Below are positions 1-9,767 of a stretch of DNA of 64,000 bases, piece by piece (within the stretch, counting starts at the first letter, position 1; every line of letters starts with the position of its first letter). The notes beneath the pieces are model-generated. The model was given only the letters and a program-made list of their open reading frames with translations, did no database searches and was not told the DNA's origin. Origin of the DNA: Nitrospira sp. BO4 (GTDB lineage Bacteria; Nitrospirota; Nitrospiria; Nitrospirales; Nitrospiraceae); assembly GCA_030144965.1 (NCBI GenBank), contig JAMPUU010000024.1, forward strand, positions 124,001 to 188,000, in the 5' to 3' direction. A program made the translations under genes and the position numbers.

Positions 1-1013
1 GAGAAAAATCCGTTGGCATGATCCAAGATTATAACGAGTCCATAGCCTTTCAACCAGTCCGCATAGACGACGCTCCCGGGCATGACGGCATGAATCGAAC
101 TTCCCTCCGTGGTTCGAATTTCAATGCCTTTACGCTGAACATACGTGTTGAACGTCGGGTGCTTCTGGCGTCCGAAGTATGACACGACTTTCCCCTCGGC
201 CGGCCAAGGCAGCGCGCCTCTGGTTCCACGCGGCAGTGGTGACGCCGTCGGAGGGCGCATGGCCAGGGCACGTCGGCGCGCTTCCAATTCATGCAGCAGG
301 CTGTCGACGCGTGAGGCGGACCGCTCCAGTTCTTCGACGGCACGATCGTAAGAATCCTTTTCGTGTGTGATCTTCGCGAGATACACTTTTTTCTCTCTCT
401 GAGTGACACGAATATCGGCAAGCTTCTTTTCGACGTTTTGTTTGAAGGCCACCATTCCGGCTCTGGCCTCGGCACGCTGATGTTCGGCTTGCTCCATCCG
501 CGCCATATCGGTTCGGAACGTCTCGAGTAATTCGTAGTCCTTTTGTGAAACGGTGGAGAGATATTGCCCCCGGCGCTGAAGGTCGCCGTATGTATCCGCC
601 GTCAGGAGCGCCTTGATATAGCCGAACCGCCCTTCCATATACTGCACACGGAGCCGTGCGAGGATGGCTTCACGCCGCGATTGGATGCCGGTCCGCATCA
701 CCGCCAGCTGCTCTGTAATCTCCTCGATTTCCCGATCCTTCTGCCGAAGTTTCTTTTTAATGTCATGGTGATCTTGTCGATGATGGACCAGGCGTTCATC
801 CAGGGATTGGATACCTTGAAGGACCGATTCCCGTTTTTTCCCCACCTCCTCGGCCCGTTTCCGTTTCTCTTCGATCTTGTCCTTCAGCGCTTCAAGGGTC
901 TTTCGCTCTCGCTCGATTTTTTCGGCGATCGGATCACCGGCCGCATCGACAACAGCTGCCCACCCTCCGCCAAGCGCGACGCAACACACCAGACCGGAGA
1001 GGAGAATTTTCAT
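1..1013 (-). CDS. envC: EnvC-like murein hydrolase activator (3' end cut by window edge)
   Basis: Partial gene: at least 337 codons, with the C-terminus beyond base 1. The protein has an N-terminal signal peptide (about residues 1-25), a long charged heptad-rich coiled coil (about 26-250) and the start of a LytM/M23 domain (from about 267). Where active M23 enzymes carry the zinc-ligand stretch HxGID, this one reads RKGIEI. The His and Asp ligands are therefore missing, as in non-enzymatic EnvC activators of amidases. Its ATG overlaps the ftsX stop (ATGA, 1010-1013). FtsEX-EnvC is a known division module: the ABC complex drives EnvC in the periplasm to switch on septal amidases. Family call firm; the lost C-terminus cannot be checked. 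Confidence 0.85.
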   Translation of the reverse strand, partial: MKILLSGLVCCVALGGGWAAVVDAAGDPIAEKIERERKTLEALKDKIEEKRKRAEEVGKKRESVLQGIQSLDERLVHHRQDHHDIKKKLRQKDREIEEITEQLAVMRTGIQSRREAILARLRVQYMEGRFGYIKALLTADTYGDLQRRGQYLSTVSQKDYELLETFRTDMARMEQAEHQRAEARAGMVAFKQNVEKKLADIRVTQREKKVYLAKITHEKDSYDRAVEELERSASRVDSLLHELEARRRALAMRPPTASPLPRGTRGALPWPAEGKVVSYFGRQKHPTFNTYVQRKGIEIRTTEGSSIHAVMPGSVVYADWLKGYGLVIILDHANGFF

Positions 1014-1909
1014 GCGCGCCCCTCCCCAACGCGCAAGAGAGACACCACGCTTCCCGCAAAGCCCAGCCCCATCCCGGCCACAACAAGCGCCATACAGATG
1101 GAGAGCGGGAAGAAGGAGACCAGACTTTCCATCCCGCTGAAACGGCCGGCCGATTGAATCTGCTGCAGAAACAGTTCGAACCCAAGCTTGAGAATTCCGA
1201 GCGAGAGCGCGCTGCCGCAGGCGCCGAGCACGGCGCCCTCGAGGAAATACGGAATGCGGATGAATGTGCGTGTCGCCCCGATGGAGCGGAGGATCTCAAT
1301 CTCCTCTCGTCTGGCAAACAGTGCAAGCCTGATGGTGTTCCCGATGATCGTCACGGCCGCTGCAGAGAGCAGGACCCCCACACCGATCGCCACCAGTTCG
1401 ATGTAGCCGATGAGTTCGGCCAACACATTGATCCATTCTTGATTATAGTCGACCTTGGCGACCCCTTCCATCGTTTGAACTCGTTCGACCCAGCCTTTCA
1501 TCGCATCGGGAGAGCGAAAATTCGGCGCCAGCGTCACCACGAACGAAGCCGGGAGAGGATTCTCGCCGAGCCCCTCGAGTAAATGAGAATCCGCGGGGAA
1601 TTGTGCGCGAAATTCTCCCAGCGCCTGTTCCTTCGATACAAAGAGCACCCCCGCCACCATACGATCGGATTTGAGTGTTCGCTCCAATTCCTGCATCCCC
1701 TCGCGGGACAGCCGTTCCTCCACATAGACCATGATCTTGACATCTTCCTGTAGCCATCCGGCTGCACTCCTCAGATTCACGTAGAGCAACAGAAAAATGC
1801 CGACACAGGCTAATGTGAAGGCCGTGGTTAAGATGGCGACGATCGTGGTGGTGCGGTTGGTCCGCATGTTGGCCCACGCTTCGCGGACGAGGTAAAATAG
1901 TCGTCTCAT
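1010..1909 (-). CDS. ftsX: Cell division protein FtsX
   Basis: 299-residue inner-membrane protein of the FtsX/MacB permease family. One transmembrane helix lies near residues 19-45, followed by a periplasmic domain of about 120 residues. Three more helices lie near 170-200, 228-250 and 272-294, the standard FtsX topology. It pairs with FtsE (upstream, 4-bp overlap at 1906-1909) and passes ATP-driven movement to the periplasmic EnvC-like protein encoded next (4-bp overlap). All three genes are translationally coupled. The RxEIEILRSIGAT stretch before the third helix is typical of FtsX. Confidence 0.93.
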   Translation of the reverse strand: MRRLFYLVREAWANMRTNRTTTIVAILTTAFTLACVGIFLLLYVNLRSAAGWLQEDVKIMVYVEERLSREGMQELERTLKSDRMVAGVLFVSKEQALGEFRAQFPADSHLLEGLGENPLPASFVVTLAPNFRSPDAMKGWVERVQTMEGVAKVDYNQEWINVLAELIGYIELVAIGVGVLLSAAAVTIIGNTIRLALFARREEIEILRSIGATRTFIRIPYFLEGAVLGACGSALSLGILKLGFELFLQQIQSAGRFSGMESLVSFFPLSICMALVVAGMGLGFAGSVVSLLRVGEGRA

Positions 1910-2595
1910 ACTCCAACCCCTACTGTCGCCCGGCGTTCCGGTACCACCGCTCCTTGCGCCAGGGTGATCACCCGGCCGTTGATCTGGCGCATGACCTGAG
2001 GGTCGTGGGTGGCCACGATTACGGTGGTGCCGCGGGCACTGATCAATTTGAACAATTCTATGATTTCCCCCGTGCGCTCCGGGTCGAGGCTGCCTGTCGG
2101 TTCATCGGCGAGAAGCACCACCGGACCATTGACGATCGCTCTGGCGATACATGCCCTCTGTCGCTCTCCTGCCGAGAGACTGTTCGGCGGCTGATCTTTC
2201 TTGTGCTCGACACCCACGGCACGCAACGCCTCCGTGACTTTACGACGAATATCTTTCTCGGACGCGCCTTGAACGACCAACGGAAGCGCGACATTGTCGA
2301 ACACGGATTTTTTGGGCAGCAGACGGAAGTCTTGGAAGACTGATCCGACCTTCCGCCGGAGATACGGGATCTCCGACTGTTTGAGCTTGGTGACATTTCT
2401 GCCTTGAACGAAAATCTGCCCCTCATCAGGCTGTTCCTCGCCGATCAGCATCCGCAGTAAGGTGGACTTACCGGCTCCGCTCGGCCCCATAAGAAGAACG
2501 AACTCCCCTTTCTCGACCTCGAGCGTGACATCGGACAGCGCGGCTCTCCGGTCATACCATTTCGACACATGGATCAGCTGAATGATCGCGTCCAC
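1906..2595 (-). CDS. ftsE: Cell division ATP-binding protein FtsE
   Basis: 229-residue ABC ATPase. Visible motifs are Walker A GPSGAGKST (about residues 37-45), signature LSAGERQR, Walker B VVLLADEPTG and H-loop VATHD. Length and motif spacing fit FtsE, the cytoplasmic partner of FtsX. The start is a GTG. The gene follows yraN by about 30 bp and overlaps ftsX, so it probably belongs to the same long minus-strand transcript as the ribosomal and SRP genes upstream. In many bacteria ftsE sits in an ftsY-ftsE-ftsX cluster; here it sits behind rnhB-yraN. Confidence 0.95.
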   Translation of the reverse strand: MDAIIQLIHVSKWYDRRAALSDVTLEVEKGEFVLLMGPSGAGKSTLLRMLIGEEQPDEGQIFVQGRNVTKLKQSEIPYLRRKVGSVFQDFRLLPKKSVFDNVALPLVVQGASEKDIRRKVTEALRAVGVEHKKDQPPNSLSAGERQRACIARAIVNGPVVLLADEPTGSLDPERTGEIIELFKLISARGTTVIVATHDPQVMRQINGRVITLAQGAVVPERRATVGVGV

Positions 2596-2624
2596 GAAGA
2601 CCCCTTTGAGCAGGGCTGGAACCG

Positions 2625-3047
2625 TCAGTGTTCGGCGACGTCAAACGCGTTCTGAAGATGTTCGATTTGGCCATGGGTCGAAGGTTGACCCTGGACCAAC
2701 ACGACATCAAATCGGCAGGCCCTCTCGGACCAATGCCGTTGCGCCAAATACTGTGCTGCCAGTTTCGCCAGCTTCGCCCGTTTACGATGATCCACTGCCA
2801 GCAGTGCGCCGCCGAAGGCCAGGGTAGTCCTGGCCTTGACTTCAACGAATACCACGACACCATGGTCTTCCGCCACGAGATCCAATTCTCCGATCGGCGT
2901 CCGCACGTTGCGATCGAGAATGCGATAGCCTTTGGCAAGCAAGAACTGTTCGGCCCGCGTTTCGCTGGCTTGGCCGAACTGATGCCGCGGGTCCGGAGTG
3001 GCCATGCGCGTACTATTCGAACAATGGAAGGCTCGACGGTTGAGCAT
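2625..3047 (-). CDS. YraN family (UPF0102) endonuclease-like protein
   Basis: 140-residue protein of the YraN/UPF0102 family, a PD-(D/E)XK nuclease-fold group of unclear role often encoded next to rnhB. The diagnostic core is GELDLVAEDHGVVVFVEVKAR: E/D residues around GELD followed by the ExK pair in VEVKAR. The ATG at 3047 has GGAG five bases upstream and overlaps the end of rnhB by 35 bp. An ATG at 3005 would avoid the overlap but has no visible ribosome-binding site. The family is secure, the start less so. Confidence 0.85.
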   Translation of the reverse strand: MLNRRAFHCSNSTRMATPDPRHQFGQASETRAEQFLLAKGYRILDRNVRTPIGELDLVAEDHGVVVFVEVKARTTLAFGGALLAVDHRKRAKLAKLAAQYLAQRHWSERACRFDVVLVQGQPSTHGQIEHLQNAFDVAEH

Positions 3048-3669
3048 ACTCCATCTTCGCAGCGATCATCGCTTCTTGCACCGGCGCGAATGTTCGACGA
3101 TGAATGGAGCAGGGGCCATAGCGCAGGAGTCGTTCAAGATGTTCCGGGGTACCATACCCCTTGTGCGAGAGAAAGCCATATTCGGGGAACATGTCATGGT
3201 ACCTCGCCATGAGACGATCCCGCGTCACTTTGGCGATGATGGAAGCAGCGGCAATCGATACGGATAGGGAGTCTCCCTTGATGATAGGCCGCGCGGGGAC
3301 TCTGATTTCAGGAAGGGCAACGGCATCAATGAGCAAATAATCAGGGGAAGGGACCAGTTGATCAATGGCTCGACGCATCGCCAAACGAGTGGCCCCGAGG
3401 ATATTGAACTGATCGATTTCAGCGACATCCGCCGAACCGATTCCCATCCCCACGGCCTGCTCATGAATCACGGCATACAACCGCTCTCGCTCCCCTTCGG
3501 AAAGTTGCTTCGAATCGTCAATCCCTGAGAGTCGACACCGAGGCCGTAAGATGACAGCGGCCGCAACGACCGGACCGGCAAGAGGGCCACGTCCTGCTTC
3601 ATCAATGCCGGCTACGCGTCGATACCCACATAATCGGGCTACCCGCTCGAATTCTTCAGTGGGTCCCAT
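3013..3669 (-). CDS. rnhB: Ribonuclease HII
   Basis: 218-residue RNase HII, which removes ribonucleotides and RNA from RNA-DNA hybrids. The N-terminal GIDEAGRGPLAGPVVAAAV carries the first catalytic Asp-Glu pair. IDDSKQLS, YLLIDAV and IKGDSLSVSIAAASIIAKV are the other conserved blocks. The chosen ATG at 3669 has GAGGGGA six bases upstream; a TTG further out at 3690 is less likely. It lies between rplS and yraN, the common rplS-rnhB-yraN order. Confidence 0.95.
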   Translation of the reverse strand: MGPTEEFERVARLCGYRRVAGIDEAGRGPLAGPVVAAAVILRPRCRLSGIDDSKQLSEGERERLYAVIHEQAVGMGIGSADVAEIDQFNILGATRLAMRRAIDQLVPSPDYLLIDAVALPEIRVPARPIIKGDSLSVSIAAASIIAKVTRDRLMARYHDMFPEYGFLSHKGYGTPEHLERLLRYGPCSIHRRTFAPVQEAMIAAKMEYAQPSSLPLFE

Positions 3670-3736
3670 CAGACGTCCCCTCGCCGGCAAGTCACACGAT
3701 CGGCCAGCCGTGATGGAACAGGTTCAAAGAAGTGAT

Positions 3737-4144
3737 CTAGGCCGTGACGGTCTCTTCTTCAGCAGCCGCGGGCGGCTGCGCGGACGGTTTGCTCTCTCCG
3801 ACAAACTCGCGCTCCTCGACCTTCGCGAACCGCCCCTTCTTGCCGCGCAAATAATACAGTTTCGCGCGTCGAACCCGTCCCTGCCGAACCACATCTACCT
3901 TGGAGACGATCGGGGAGTGCACCGGGAAGATCCGCTCGACCCCCACCCCGTACGAAATCTTTCGGACCGTGAATGTTTCCGTATTCAGGCTCCCCTTGCG
4001 GGCAATCACAGTCCCTTCATACACCTGAATCCGCTCTTTTTCGCCTTCCACAACCTTGACGTGGACCCTGACGGTATCCCCGATCTCAAAGTTCGGCGCC
4101 GATTTCTTCGTCAACGACCGCTGAATGCGCTCCAACTGATTCAT
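3737..4144 (-). CDS. rplS: 50S ribosomal protein L19
   Basis: 135 residues. The core matches L19: [32 protein letters not shown], the conserved [13 protein letters not shown] and [19 protein letters not shown]19 lies at the 30S-50S interface. An Ala/Pro/Glu-rich tail of about 25 residues after GESKPS extends beyond the common length. It follows trmD by 4 bp within the rpsP-rimM-trmD-rplS order. Confidence 0.97.
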   Translation of the reverse strand: MNQLERIQRSLTKKSAPNFEIGDTVRVHVKVVEGEKERIQVYEGTVIARKGSLNTETFTVRKISYGVGVERIFPVHSPIVSKVDVVRQGRVRRAKLYYLRGKKGRFAKVEEREFVGESKPSAQPPAAAEEETVTA

Positions 4145-4148
4145 GTCC

Positions 4149-4934
4149 TTACCCCTCCTCCCGACGTGATACCGGGGCCGTCAATAGCCCTTCGTTCATC
4201 AATTCATCCAACAACTGTCGATCTTCACTGGTAAACGTCCGATCCTTTAGCAGATCGGGACGGCGGAGATACGTGCTGCGTAACGCCTCTTTGCGGCGCC
4301 ACACCCGAATGGCCTCATGATGGCCCGACAGCAACACGTCGGGCACACCGACTCCACCGACCTCTGCCGGTCTCGTGTATTGCGGATACTCCAACAACGA
4401 ATCAGAAAACGATTCCTCCAGCACAGAACTGGGGTCACCTAACACACCGGGAACGAGCCGTGCCGCCGCATCGATCAACACGAGGGCCGGCAATTCACCT
4501 CCCGTCAACACATAATCTCCGAGCGAAACTTCCTCAGGAGCCAACGCCAGGCGTACACGCTCATCCACTCCCTCATAGTGCCCGCACAGAATGACAATTC
4601 GGCGAGACTCCCCGGCTAACTGCTGCACATAGTGCTGTGTAAGCGGGCGGCCGTGCGGAGTCGGAAACAGCACCCGAATGTCCTCTCCGCTCGACTGCGC
4701 TTCGCTCCGGACCGCCTCAACCGCCAGAAGAATCGGCTCGGCTTTCATGACCATGCCGGCCCCACCTCCATACGGCATATCATCGACTATCTTGTGACGA
4801 TCCGTCGTGAAGTCCCGCAAATTATGCACCTTCACATTGAGCAGGCCCTTATCTTGGCCCCGCTTGAGCATACTGTGCGCCAAGACCGGTGCGAACATCC
4901 CCGGAAACAATGTCAGAATCTCAAACCGCAACAT
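4149..4934 (-). CDS. trmD: tRNA (guanine-37-N1)-methyltransferase
   Basis: 261-residue SPOUT methyltransferase that makes m1G37 in tRNAs and prevents +1 frameshifting. It begins [15 protein letters not shown]. It has the [14 protein letters not shown] loop, the knot region [14 protein letters not shown] and [18 protein letters not shown], and the [20 protein letters not shown] substrate segment. The ATG at 4934 starts one base after the rimM TAG stop (TAGCATG); an in-frame GTG at 4943 would overlap it. Coupling to rimM is likely either way. Confidence 0.97.
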   Translation of the reverse strand: MLRFEILTLFPGMFAPVLAHSMLKRGQDKGLLNVKVHNLRDFTTDRHKIVDDMPYGGGAGMVMKAEPILLAVEAVRSEAQSSGEDIRVLFPTPHGRPLTQHYVQQLAGESRRIVILCGHYEGVDERVRLALAPEEVSLGDYVLTGGELPALVLIDAAARLVPGVLGDPSSVLEESFSDSLLEYPQYTRPAEVGGVGVPDVLLSGHHEAIRVWRRKEALRSTYLRRPDLLKDRTFTSEDRQLLDELMNEGLLTAPVSRREEG

Positions 4935-4935
4935 G

Positions 4936-5454
4936 CTAGTCACCCAACCCGTCGACTAAACGAACCGTCATCCTGCGAGCCGGAAGATCGACGGCAAGGA
5001 CCAATTCTTTCGCCGCCGGGATCAAGATCTCTTTGTCTCCTTGACGAACAACGAATACGGGATTTCCCGGCACTTCTAGAATGTCTTCCAGTACACCGAT
5101 CGGCCGCCCCTCTTCGGTGTGGACAGCAAGACCGACCAGATCACACTCATAGTATTGCCCATCCGGGAGCGCGGGCACGGATCCGCGAGTCGTCCGAATG
5201 AATCCGCCGCGCCAAAGGCCCGCCCCCTCCGGTGTAGTCACACCAGCCAACCCGAGAATATATCCTGCCCCAGCCCGCCTCACATGCGTGACGCTGGTCT
5301 CAAGAATCTGTCCGTCCTTTGCCACGAGGCTGACTCTTCTCAACCCTTCAAGTCGGCCAGGCACATCGGAGAGCGATCGAACCTTCACTTCCCCTTTGAC
5401 GCCGAAGGGCCGCTCGATCTGTCCCACCGTCACGGTTTCCAGTTCATTCACCAT
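4936..5454 (-). CDS. rimM: 16S rRNA processing protein RimM
   Basis: 172 residues. The N-terminal RimM barrel begins VGQIERPFGVKGEVKV, and the C-terminal PRC-like barrel contains YYECDLVGLAV, GVLEDILEVPGNPVFVV and EILIPAAKELV. RimM assists 30S head assembly around S19. It lies 8 bp after rpsP and directly before trmD. The small KH-domain gene (khpA/ylqC) that often sits between rpsP and rimM is absent. Confidence 0.96.
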   Translation of the reverse strand: MVNELETVTVGQIERPFGVKGEVKVRSLSDVPGRLEGLRRVSLVAKDGQILETSVTHVRRAGAGYILGLAGVTTPEGAGLWRGGFIRTTRGSVPALPDGQYYECDLVGLAVHTEEGRPIGVLEDILEVPGNPVFVVRQGDKEILIPAAKELVLAVDLPARRMTVRLVDGLGD

Positions 5455-5462
5455 TGACGACG

Positions 5463-5756
5463 TCAGGATGAAGCAGGCGCCTTTTTCTGAGCGGCTTTTT
5501 CAGCCTCGAACTGTTTCCACACGCCAGCCCGGCGCAACAAGGTCCGCACGGTCACCGTGGGTTGAGCGCCGTGCCGAAGCCAGGTGAGGACACGCTCCTG
5601 CTTCAGCTCCGGCAGACCGGCATCTTTCAATGGATCGAAGATTCCCAGGATCTCGAGGAAACGCCCGTCGCGCGCCTTGCGCGAATCAGCCGCTACCAAC
5701 CGATACATCGGGCGTTTATGACGCCCAGTTCGAGCTAATCTCAAATGTACAGCCAC
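5463..5756 (-). CDS. rpsP: 30S ribosomal protein S16
   Basis: 97 residues with the S16 core: VHLRLARTGRHKRPMYRLVAADSR, DGRFLEILGIFDPL, and a variable Lys/Ala-rich C-terminus. The near-complete identity of the N-terminal block to the family makes the call safe. It follows ffh by 42 bp on the same strand. The ffh-rpsP-rimM-trmD-rplS order is widespread in bacteria and links protein targeting with ribosome production. Confidence 0.97.
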   Translation of the reverse strand: MAVHLRLARTGRHKRPMYRLVAADSRKARDGRFLEILGIFDPLKDAGLPELKQERVLTWLRHGAQPTVTVRTLLRRAGVWKQFEAEKAAQKKAPASS

Positions 5757-5798
5757 AACTATCCTCCTTTACACGGTTTTGAGCTATGTGTAGAGCGC

Positions 5799-7145
5799 CT
5801 ACCGGGAGCGCATGAGTTGGGCAAGCTGTCGTCGCCCCCCCGCACCGGTCATCGCCTTTGCCAACTTCTTCGCGGACAAGAATTGCTTGATGAGCCGATT
5901 CACGTCCTGCACGGTCGTCCCACTGCCGCGAGCGATTCGCTTCTTGCGGCTTCCATTGATAATCGTATGATCGCGGCGTTCCCGCGCGGTCATCGAATCG
6001 ATCACGGCTACCACACGTCCGATTTCCCGCTCCGGCTTGTCCCCTTCGATTACCTGCTTTAACTTTTGCCCGCCAGGGAGCATGCCCAGAATCTGCTCGA
6101 ATGAGCCCAGTCGATTCATCTGTCCGAGCTGAGTGCGAAAATCCTCAAGGGTGAACGTATTGCTGGTCAGCCGCTTCTGAGCTTCCTCGGCTTGCTCCCG
6201 CGTGATGCTCTCTTGGGCTTTTTCAATGAGCGACAGCACATCGCCCATCCCGAGAATGCGGGAGGCCATTCGGTCCGGATGAAACGGCTCCAGGGCGTCC
6301 AATTTCTCGCCGACACCCAGAAACTTGATAGGCTTGCCGGTCGTGGCACGAATGGACAAGACCGCCCCTCCGCGCGCATCACCTTCTACCTTGGTCAAAA
6401 TGACGCCGGTCAACCCGATCTTCTGGTCAAATTGGCCGGCCATCATCACCGCATCCTGACCGGTCATCGCATCGGCGACCAACAGCACTTCATGAGGAGT
6501 CACGGCTGTTTTCACGGCTACCAGTTCGCCCATTAACTCGTCATCGATATGCAACCGCCCGCCGGTATCCAGAATGACGACGTCGAAGCCCTGCTCTCGT
6601 CCTCGGTCAACCCCCGCGCGGCACATACGCACGACATCCGCTTGAGAAGCCTGCGCATGATCGGCGCGATGAACTTCCACGCCGAGATCCCGACCAAGGG
6701 CGCTTAATTGCTCGCCGGCTGCAGGCCTGCGTGGATCAGCCGCAACCAACAACACTCGTTTACCTTGGTTCTTAAAGAGATGAGCCAGCTTGCCGCAGGT
6801 CGTCGTTTTCCCGGCGCCTTGCAATCCGACCATCATCACCACGGTCGGCGGATTAGAGCTCAGAGCAAGCCTAGCCCGCTCATGCCCCATCATCTCCCGC
6901 AACTCATCCCAGACAACCTTGACGACCTGATGCCCGGGAGTCAGACTCTGCAGAACCTCCTGTCCAATGGCCTTTTGACGGACACGATCAATGAACTCTT
7001 TGACAATCTTGAAGTTGACGTCTGCTTCAAGAAGCGCAAAGCGCACCTCCTTCAACGCTTCGGTAATGTTCTGCTCCGTGAGCACACCCTGCCCACGTAG
7101 CTTCTTCAGGATTTTTTCAAACTTCTCGCTCAGCGCATCAAGCAT
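5799..7145 (-). CDS. ffh: Signal recognition particle protein Ffh (SRP54)
   Basis: 448-residue SRP GTPase. The N domain is helical (1-85). The G domain has P-loop GLQGAGKTTTCGKLA, VAADPRRPAA, DTGGRL and TKVEGDARGGA. The Met-rich M domain (from about 305) has the SRP RNA-binding segment followed by the basic RKKRIARGSGT block. It binds 4.5S RNA and signal peptides and docks with FtsY. No 4.5S RNA gene was recognised nearby. The ATG has only a weak ribosome-binding site. It is the first gene of the long minus-strand run and is preceded by the promoter at 7245-7272. Confidence 0.97.
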   Translation of the reverse strand: MLDALSEKFEKILKKLRGQGVLTEQNITEALKEVRFALLEADVNFKIVKEFIDRVRQKAIGQEVLQSLTPGHQVVKVVWDELREMMGHERARLALSSNPPTVVMMVGLQGAGKTTTCGKLAHLFKNQGKRVLLVAADPRRPAAGEQLSALGRDLGVEVHRADHAQASQADVVRMCRAGVDRGREQGFDVVILDTGGRLHIDDELMGELVAVKTAVTPHEVLLVADAMTGQDAVMMAGQFDQKIGLTGVILTKVEGDARGGAVLSIRATTGKPIKFLGVGEKLDALEPFHPDRMASRILGMGDVLSLIEKAQESITREQAEEAQKRLTSNTFTLEDFRTQLGQMNRLGSFEQILGMLPGGQKLKQVIEGDKPEREIGRVVAVIDSMTARERRDHTIINGSRKKRIARGSGTTVQDVNRLIKQFLSAKKLAKAMTGAGGRRQLAQLMRSR

Positions 7146-7244
7146 GACGCCACATCTATCACATCACCATGAGGAAGAGACCATTGAAGTCTTAGACCAG
7201 ATCTCCGATCGCTTTGAAAATTCTAGAAAAAGACCATCGGGCAG

Positions 7245-7272
7245 TGTATAGAACCAAAGGGGGGCAAGTCAA
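7245..7272 (-). promoter_or_regulatory. Candidate sigma-70-type promoter for the ffh operon
   Basis: On the minus strand: TTGACT (7272-7267), a 16-bp spacer, then TATACA (7250-7245). About 100 bp separate the -10 from the ffh ATG. The same hexamer pair occurs in front of the TorD-like gene at 54292-54320. Seen by eye only. Confidence 0.6.
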
Positions 7273-7296
7273 GGTGCACATGAGTCGGTAGTTTTA

Positions 7297-7325
7297 TTGA
7301 CATGCCCGGAACCTTCGGATATGGT
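7297..7325 (+). promoter_or_regulatory. Candidate sigma-70-type promoter for the DUF4321 gene
   Basis: TTGACA (7297-7302), a 17-bp spacer, then TATGGT (7320-7325). It lies about 60 bp before the GTG start at 7385 and diverges from the ffh promoter about 25 bp away. Confidence 0.55.
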
Positions 7326-7384
7326 GCCTTTCAACACCAGCGAACGACGATCGGGAAATCCATAAAGGGAGAAAGAGCGGTCGC

Positions 7385-7645
7385 GTGAGAAAATCGCCCT
7401 GGGTTCTTCTCATTTTCGTGCTGATCGGAGGGCTGCTTGGTGGGATACTCGGGGAGATTCTCCACGTCATGGCGCCTCAAGGCACCATCCAAAGCATTTT
7501 CTCAACTCATTTCACCCCCGGTATCAGCCCTCCCCTTACCATCGACCTGGTCCTGATCAAACTCGTATTAGGGTTCAATATTAAAGTCAACATCCTCAGC
7601 ATCCTCGGTATGTTCATCGGGATCTATCTCTATAAGCACGTCTAA
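7385..7645 (+). CDS. DUF4321 family small membrane protein
   Basis: 86 residues with two hydrophobic segments (about 6-30 and 58-84) joined by a short polar loop. The pattern [10 protein letters not shown] in helix 1 and the [24 protein letters not shown] ending match the DUF4321 family, whose function is unknown. The start is GTG, with GGGAG 12 bases upstream. It is divergent from ffh and convergent with uvrB; the stop codons overlap by 3 bp (CTAA). Confidence 0.75.
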   Translation: MRKSPWVLLIFVLIGGLLGGILGEILHVMAPQGTIQSIFSTHFTPGISPPLTIDLVLIKLVLGFNIKVNILSILGMFIGIYLYKHV

Positions 7646-9639
7646 GACTTCGCGTTCAACGCCTGCAATCGCAGCGACCGAATCTGGTTACGTAACTCCG
7701 CGGCCCGTTCAAAGGCCAATTCTTTGGCGGCGGCTTTCATCTCTGCCTCGAGCCGCTCGATGGCCTGATCCATGGATTCCGCCGACCCATACGGCTCTAC
7801 TGATTCGGCGGCGACATCCAACCGCACATAGTCCATGTCGGCGACCGCGTATTCCAAGGATGGAATACTTTTGACGATACCGACAGGGGTAATGTCGTGG
7901 ACGCGGTTATACTCGGCTTGGATTCCGCGGCGGCGGCCTGTTTCTTCGATGGCCTGTTGCATCGAATCCGTCACAGCATCCCCATAAAAAATCACCCGTC
8001 CGTCGAGATTGCGCGCGGCTCGCCCCGCCGTTTGAATCAAGGCGCGGTACGAGCGCAAATAGCCTTCCTTATCGGCGTCCAGAATGGCCACCAGGCTCAC
8101 CTCGGGAAGATCAAGACCTTCCCGCAACAAATTGATCCCCACCAGCACGTCAAATTCACCGCGGCGCAGGTCGCGCACGATCTCGGCTCGCTCAAGCGTC
8201 TTGATGTCGGAATGCAGATAGCGCACTTTGACTCCCAGGTCGTGGTAATACTCCGTCAAGTCTTCCGCCATGCGCTTCGTCAAGGTTGTCACAAGCACCC
8301 TGCCGCCTCTCGCCACTTCCGCGCGGACCTGACCAAGCAGATGGTCCACCTGCCCCTTGGCAGGCACGACTTCGATCCGCGGATCCATGAGACCGGTCGG
8401 GCGAACGATTTGTTCGATCACATCGGAGCCGGCATGCTCCAGTTCGTATGAGCCGGGGGTTGCGGACACATACACAACCTGATTGAGACAATTCTGGAAC
8501 TCAGAAAACTTCAATGGGCGGTTGTCGACAGCGGACGGAAGCCGAAATCCGTACTCCACTAACGTCCGTTTCCTGGAGTAATCTCCTTCGTACATTCCCC
8601 CAACTTGGGGAATGGTCGCGTGAGACTCATCGACGATCAACAAAAACTCCTTCGGAAAATAGTCCAACAACGTGGGAGGCGCCTCACCCGGCAACCGGCC
8701 GCTGAGATGACGAGAGTAGTTTTCGATCCCGTGGCAATAGCCCATGGCGCGGATCATTTCAAGGTCGAACTTGGTGCGCTGCTCGATGCGTTGAGCCTCC
8801 ACCAGACGCCCCGCTTTCTTGAAATACGCGGTTCGTTCGTCGAGTTCGTCCTCAATGCCGGTGATGGCCCGCTCATAGCGATCGGGAGCGATGAGGTAAT
8901 GGGTATTCGGGTAGATGGCGATCTTGGGAAGCTTGCCCAACGATTTGCCGGTAAGCGGATCGATTTCGTGAATGGCGTCGACGACATCCCCGAAGAGCTC
9001 GATACGCACCGACTTCGCTTCCGACGAAGCAGGGAAAATTTCGATGACATCTCCGCGCGCTCGAAACGTTCCACGATGGAAGTCCACGTCGTTGCGTTCG
9101 TATTGAATCTCCACCAGCTTCGAGAGAATCTTTTCTCGCCTCGTCTCGGTGCCCTCCTCCAAATAGATCAGCATGTCATGGTACACCTCCGGCGACCCGA
9201 GTCCGTAGATACAGGACACCGAGGATACGATCAGGACATCGTTCCGCTGTAAGAGCTCGGTCGTCGCGGAATGACGCATCTGATCGATGGCATCATTAAT
9301 GGAGGCATCCTTTGCGATATACGTATCACTCTGCGGGATATAGGCTTCAGGCTGGTAATAATCATAATAGCTCACGAAATACTCAACCGCGTTATCCGGA
9401 AAGAACTGCTTGAATTCTTGATAGAGTTGACCGGCCAACGTCTTATTATGGACCAGTACCAGCGTGGGTTTTTGAACACGTTCAACGACACTCGCCATCG
9501 TAAAAGTCTTGCCTGAACCCGTCACACCGAGCAGAACTTGGTGCTTCTTTCCCGTCTGCACCCCAGCCGTCAGCCTAGCGATGGCTTCCGGCTGATCCCC
9601 GCAGGGCTTGAAAGGAGCCTCTAGTCTAAAGGGTGGCAT
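7642..9639 (-). CDS. uvrB: Excinuclease ABC subunit B
   Basis: 665-residue UvrB, the damage-verifying helicase-like subunit of nucleotide excision repair. Walker A is [10 protein letters not shown] (about 40-49). The beta-hairpin stretch [14 protein letters not shown] inserts behind the lesion. Helicase motifs include [49 protein letters not shown] and QTAGRAARN. The C-terminal UVR domain (about 620-660) binds UvrC/UvrA. Full length. A UvrA family gene lies 9 kb away on the other strand; no uvrC is visible. Confidence 0.97.
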   Translation of the reverse strand: MPPFRLEAPFKPCGDQPEAIARLTAGVQTGKKHQVLLGVTGSGKTFTMASVVERVQKPTLVLVHNKTLAGQLYQEFKQFFPDNAVEYFVSYYDYYQPEAYIPQSDTYIAKDASINDAIDQMRHSATTELLQRNDVLIVSSVSCIYGLGSPEVYHDMLIYLEEGTETRREKILSKLVEIQYERNDVDFHRGTFRARGDVIEIFPASSEAKSVRIELFGDVVDAIHEIDPLTGKSLGKLPKIAIYPNTHYLIAPDRYERAITGIEDELDERTAYFKKAGRLVEAQRIEQRTKFDLEMIRAMGYCHGIENYSRHLSGRLPGEAPPTLLDYFPKEFLLIVDESHATIPQVGGMYEGDYSRKRTLVEYGFRLPSAVDNRPLKFSEFQNCLNQVVYVSATPGSYELEHAGSDVIEQIVRPTGLMDPRIEVVPAKGQVDHLLGQVRAEVARGGRVLVTTLTKRMAEDLTEYYHDLGVKVRYLHSDIKTLERAEIVRDLRRGEFDVLVGINLLREGLDLPEVSLVAILDADKEGYLRSYRALIQTAGRAARNLDGRVIFYGDAVTDSMQQAIEETGRRRGIQAEYNRVHDITPVGIVKSIPSLEYAVADMDYVRLDVAAESVEPYGSAESMDQAIERLEAEMKAAAKELAFERAAELRNQIRSLRLQALNAKS

Positions 9640-9713
9640 CGCACCCTCTCATGGAGCCTATGAACAGAAGTCTGATCAGCATTTGTGCGACTCTGGCAAC
9701 ACGTCTGAAAAGC

Positions 9714-9743
9714 AAAAAGGGCTGCCGGGAGTTCCGGCAGCCC
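9714..9743 (-). terminator. Rho-independent terminator of the RRM gene
   Basis: Perfect 10-bp stem GGGCTGCCGG / CCGGCAGCCC with a 5-base loop (9719-9743), followed in the minus direction by five T (complement of 9714-9718). It begins about 25 bases after the stop codon of the RNA-binding protein gene. Confidence 0.88.
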
Positions 9744-9767
9744 TTATCGCAGCAAAACAGACCGACG

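Noticed and set aside
564..1157. Plus-strand open frame over envC/ftsX
   Set aside because: Explained by the overlapping minus-strand division genes; no ribosome-binding site or family resemblance.
7146..7384. 4.5S SRP RNA next to ffh
   Set aside because: The region holds two divergent promoter-like sequences but no GGAA-tetraloop hairpin typical of SRP RNA.
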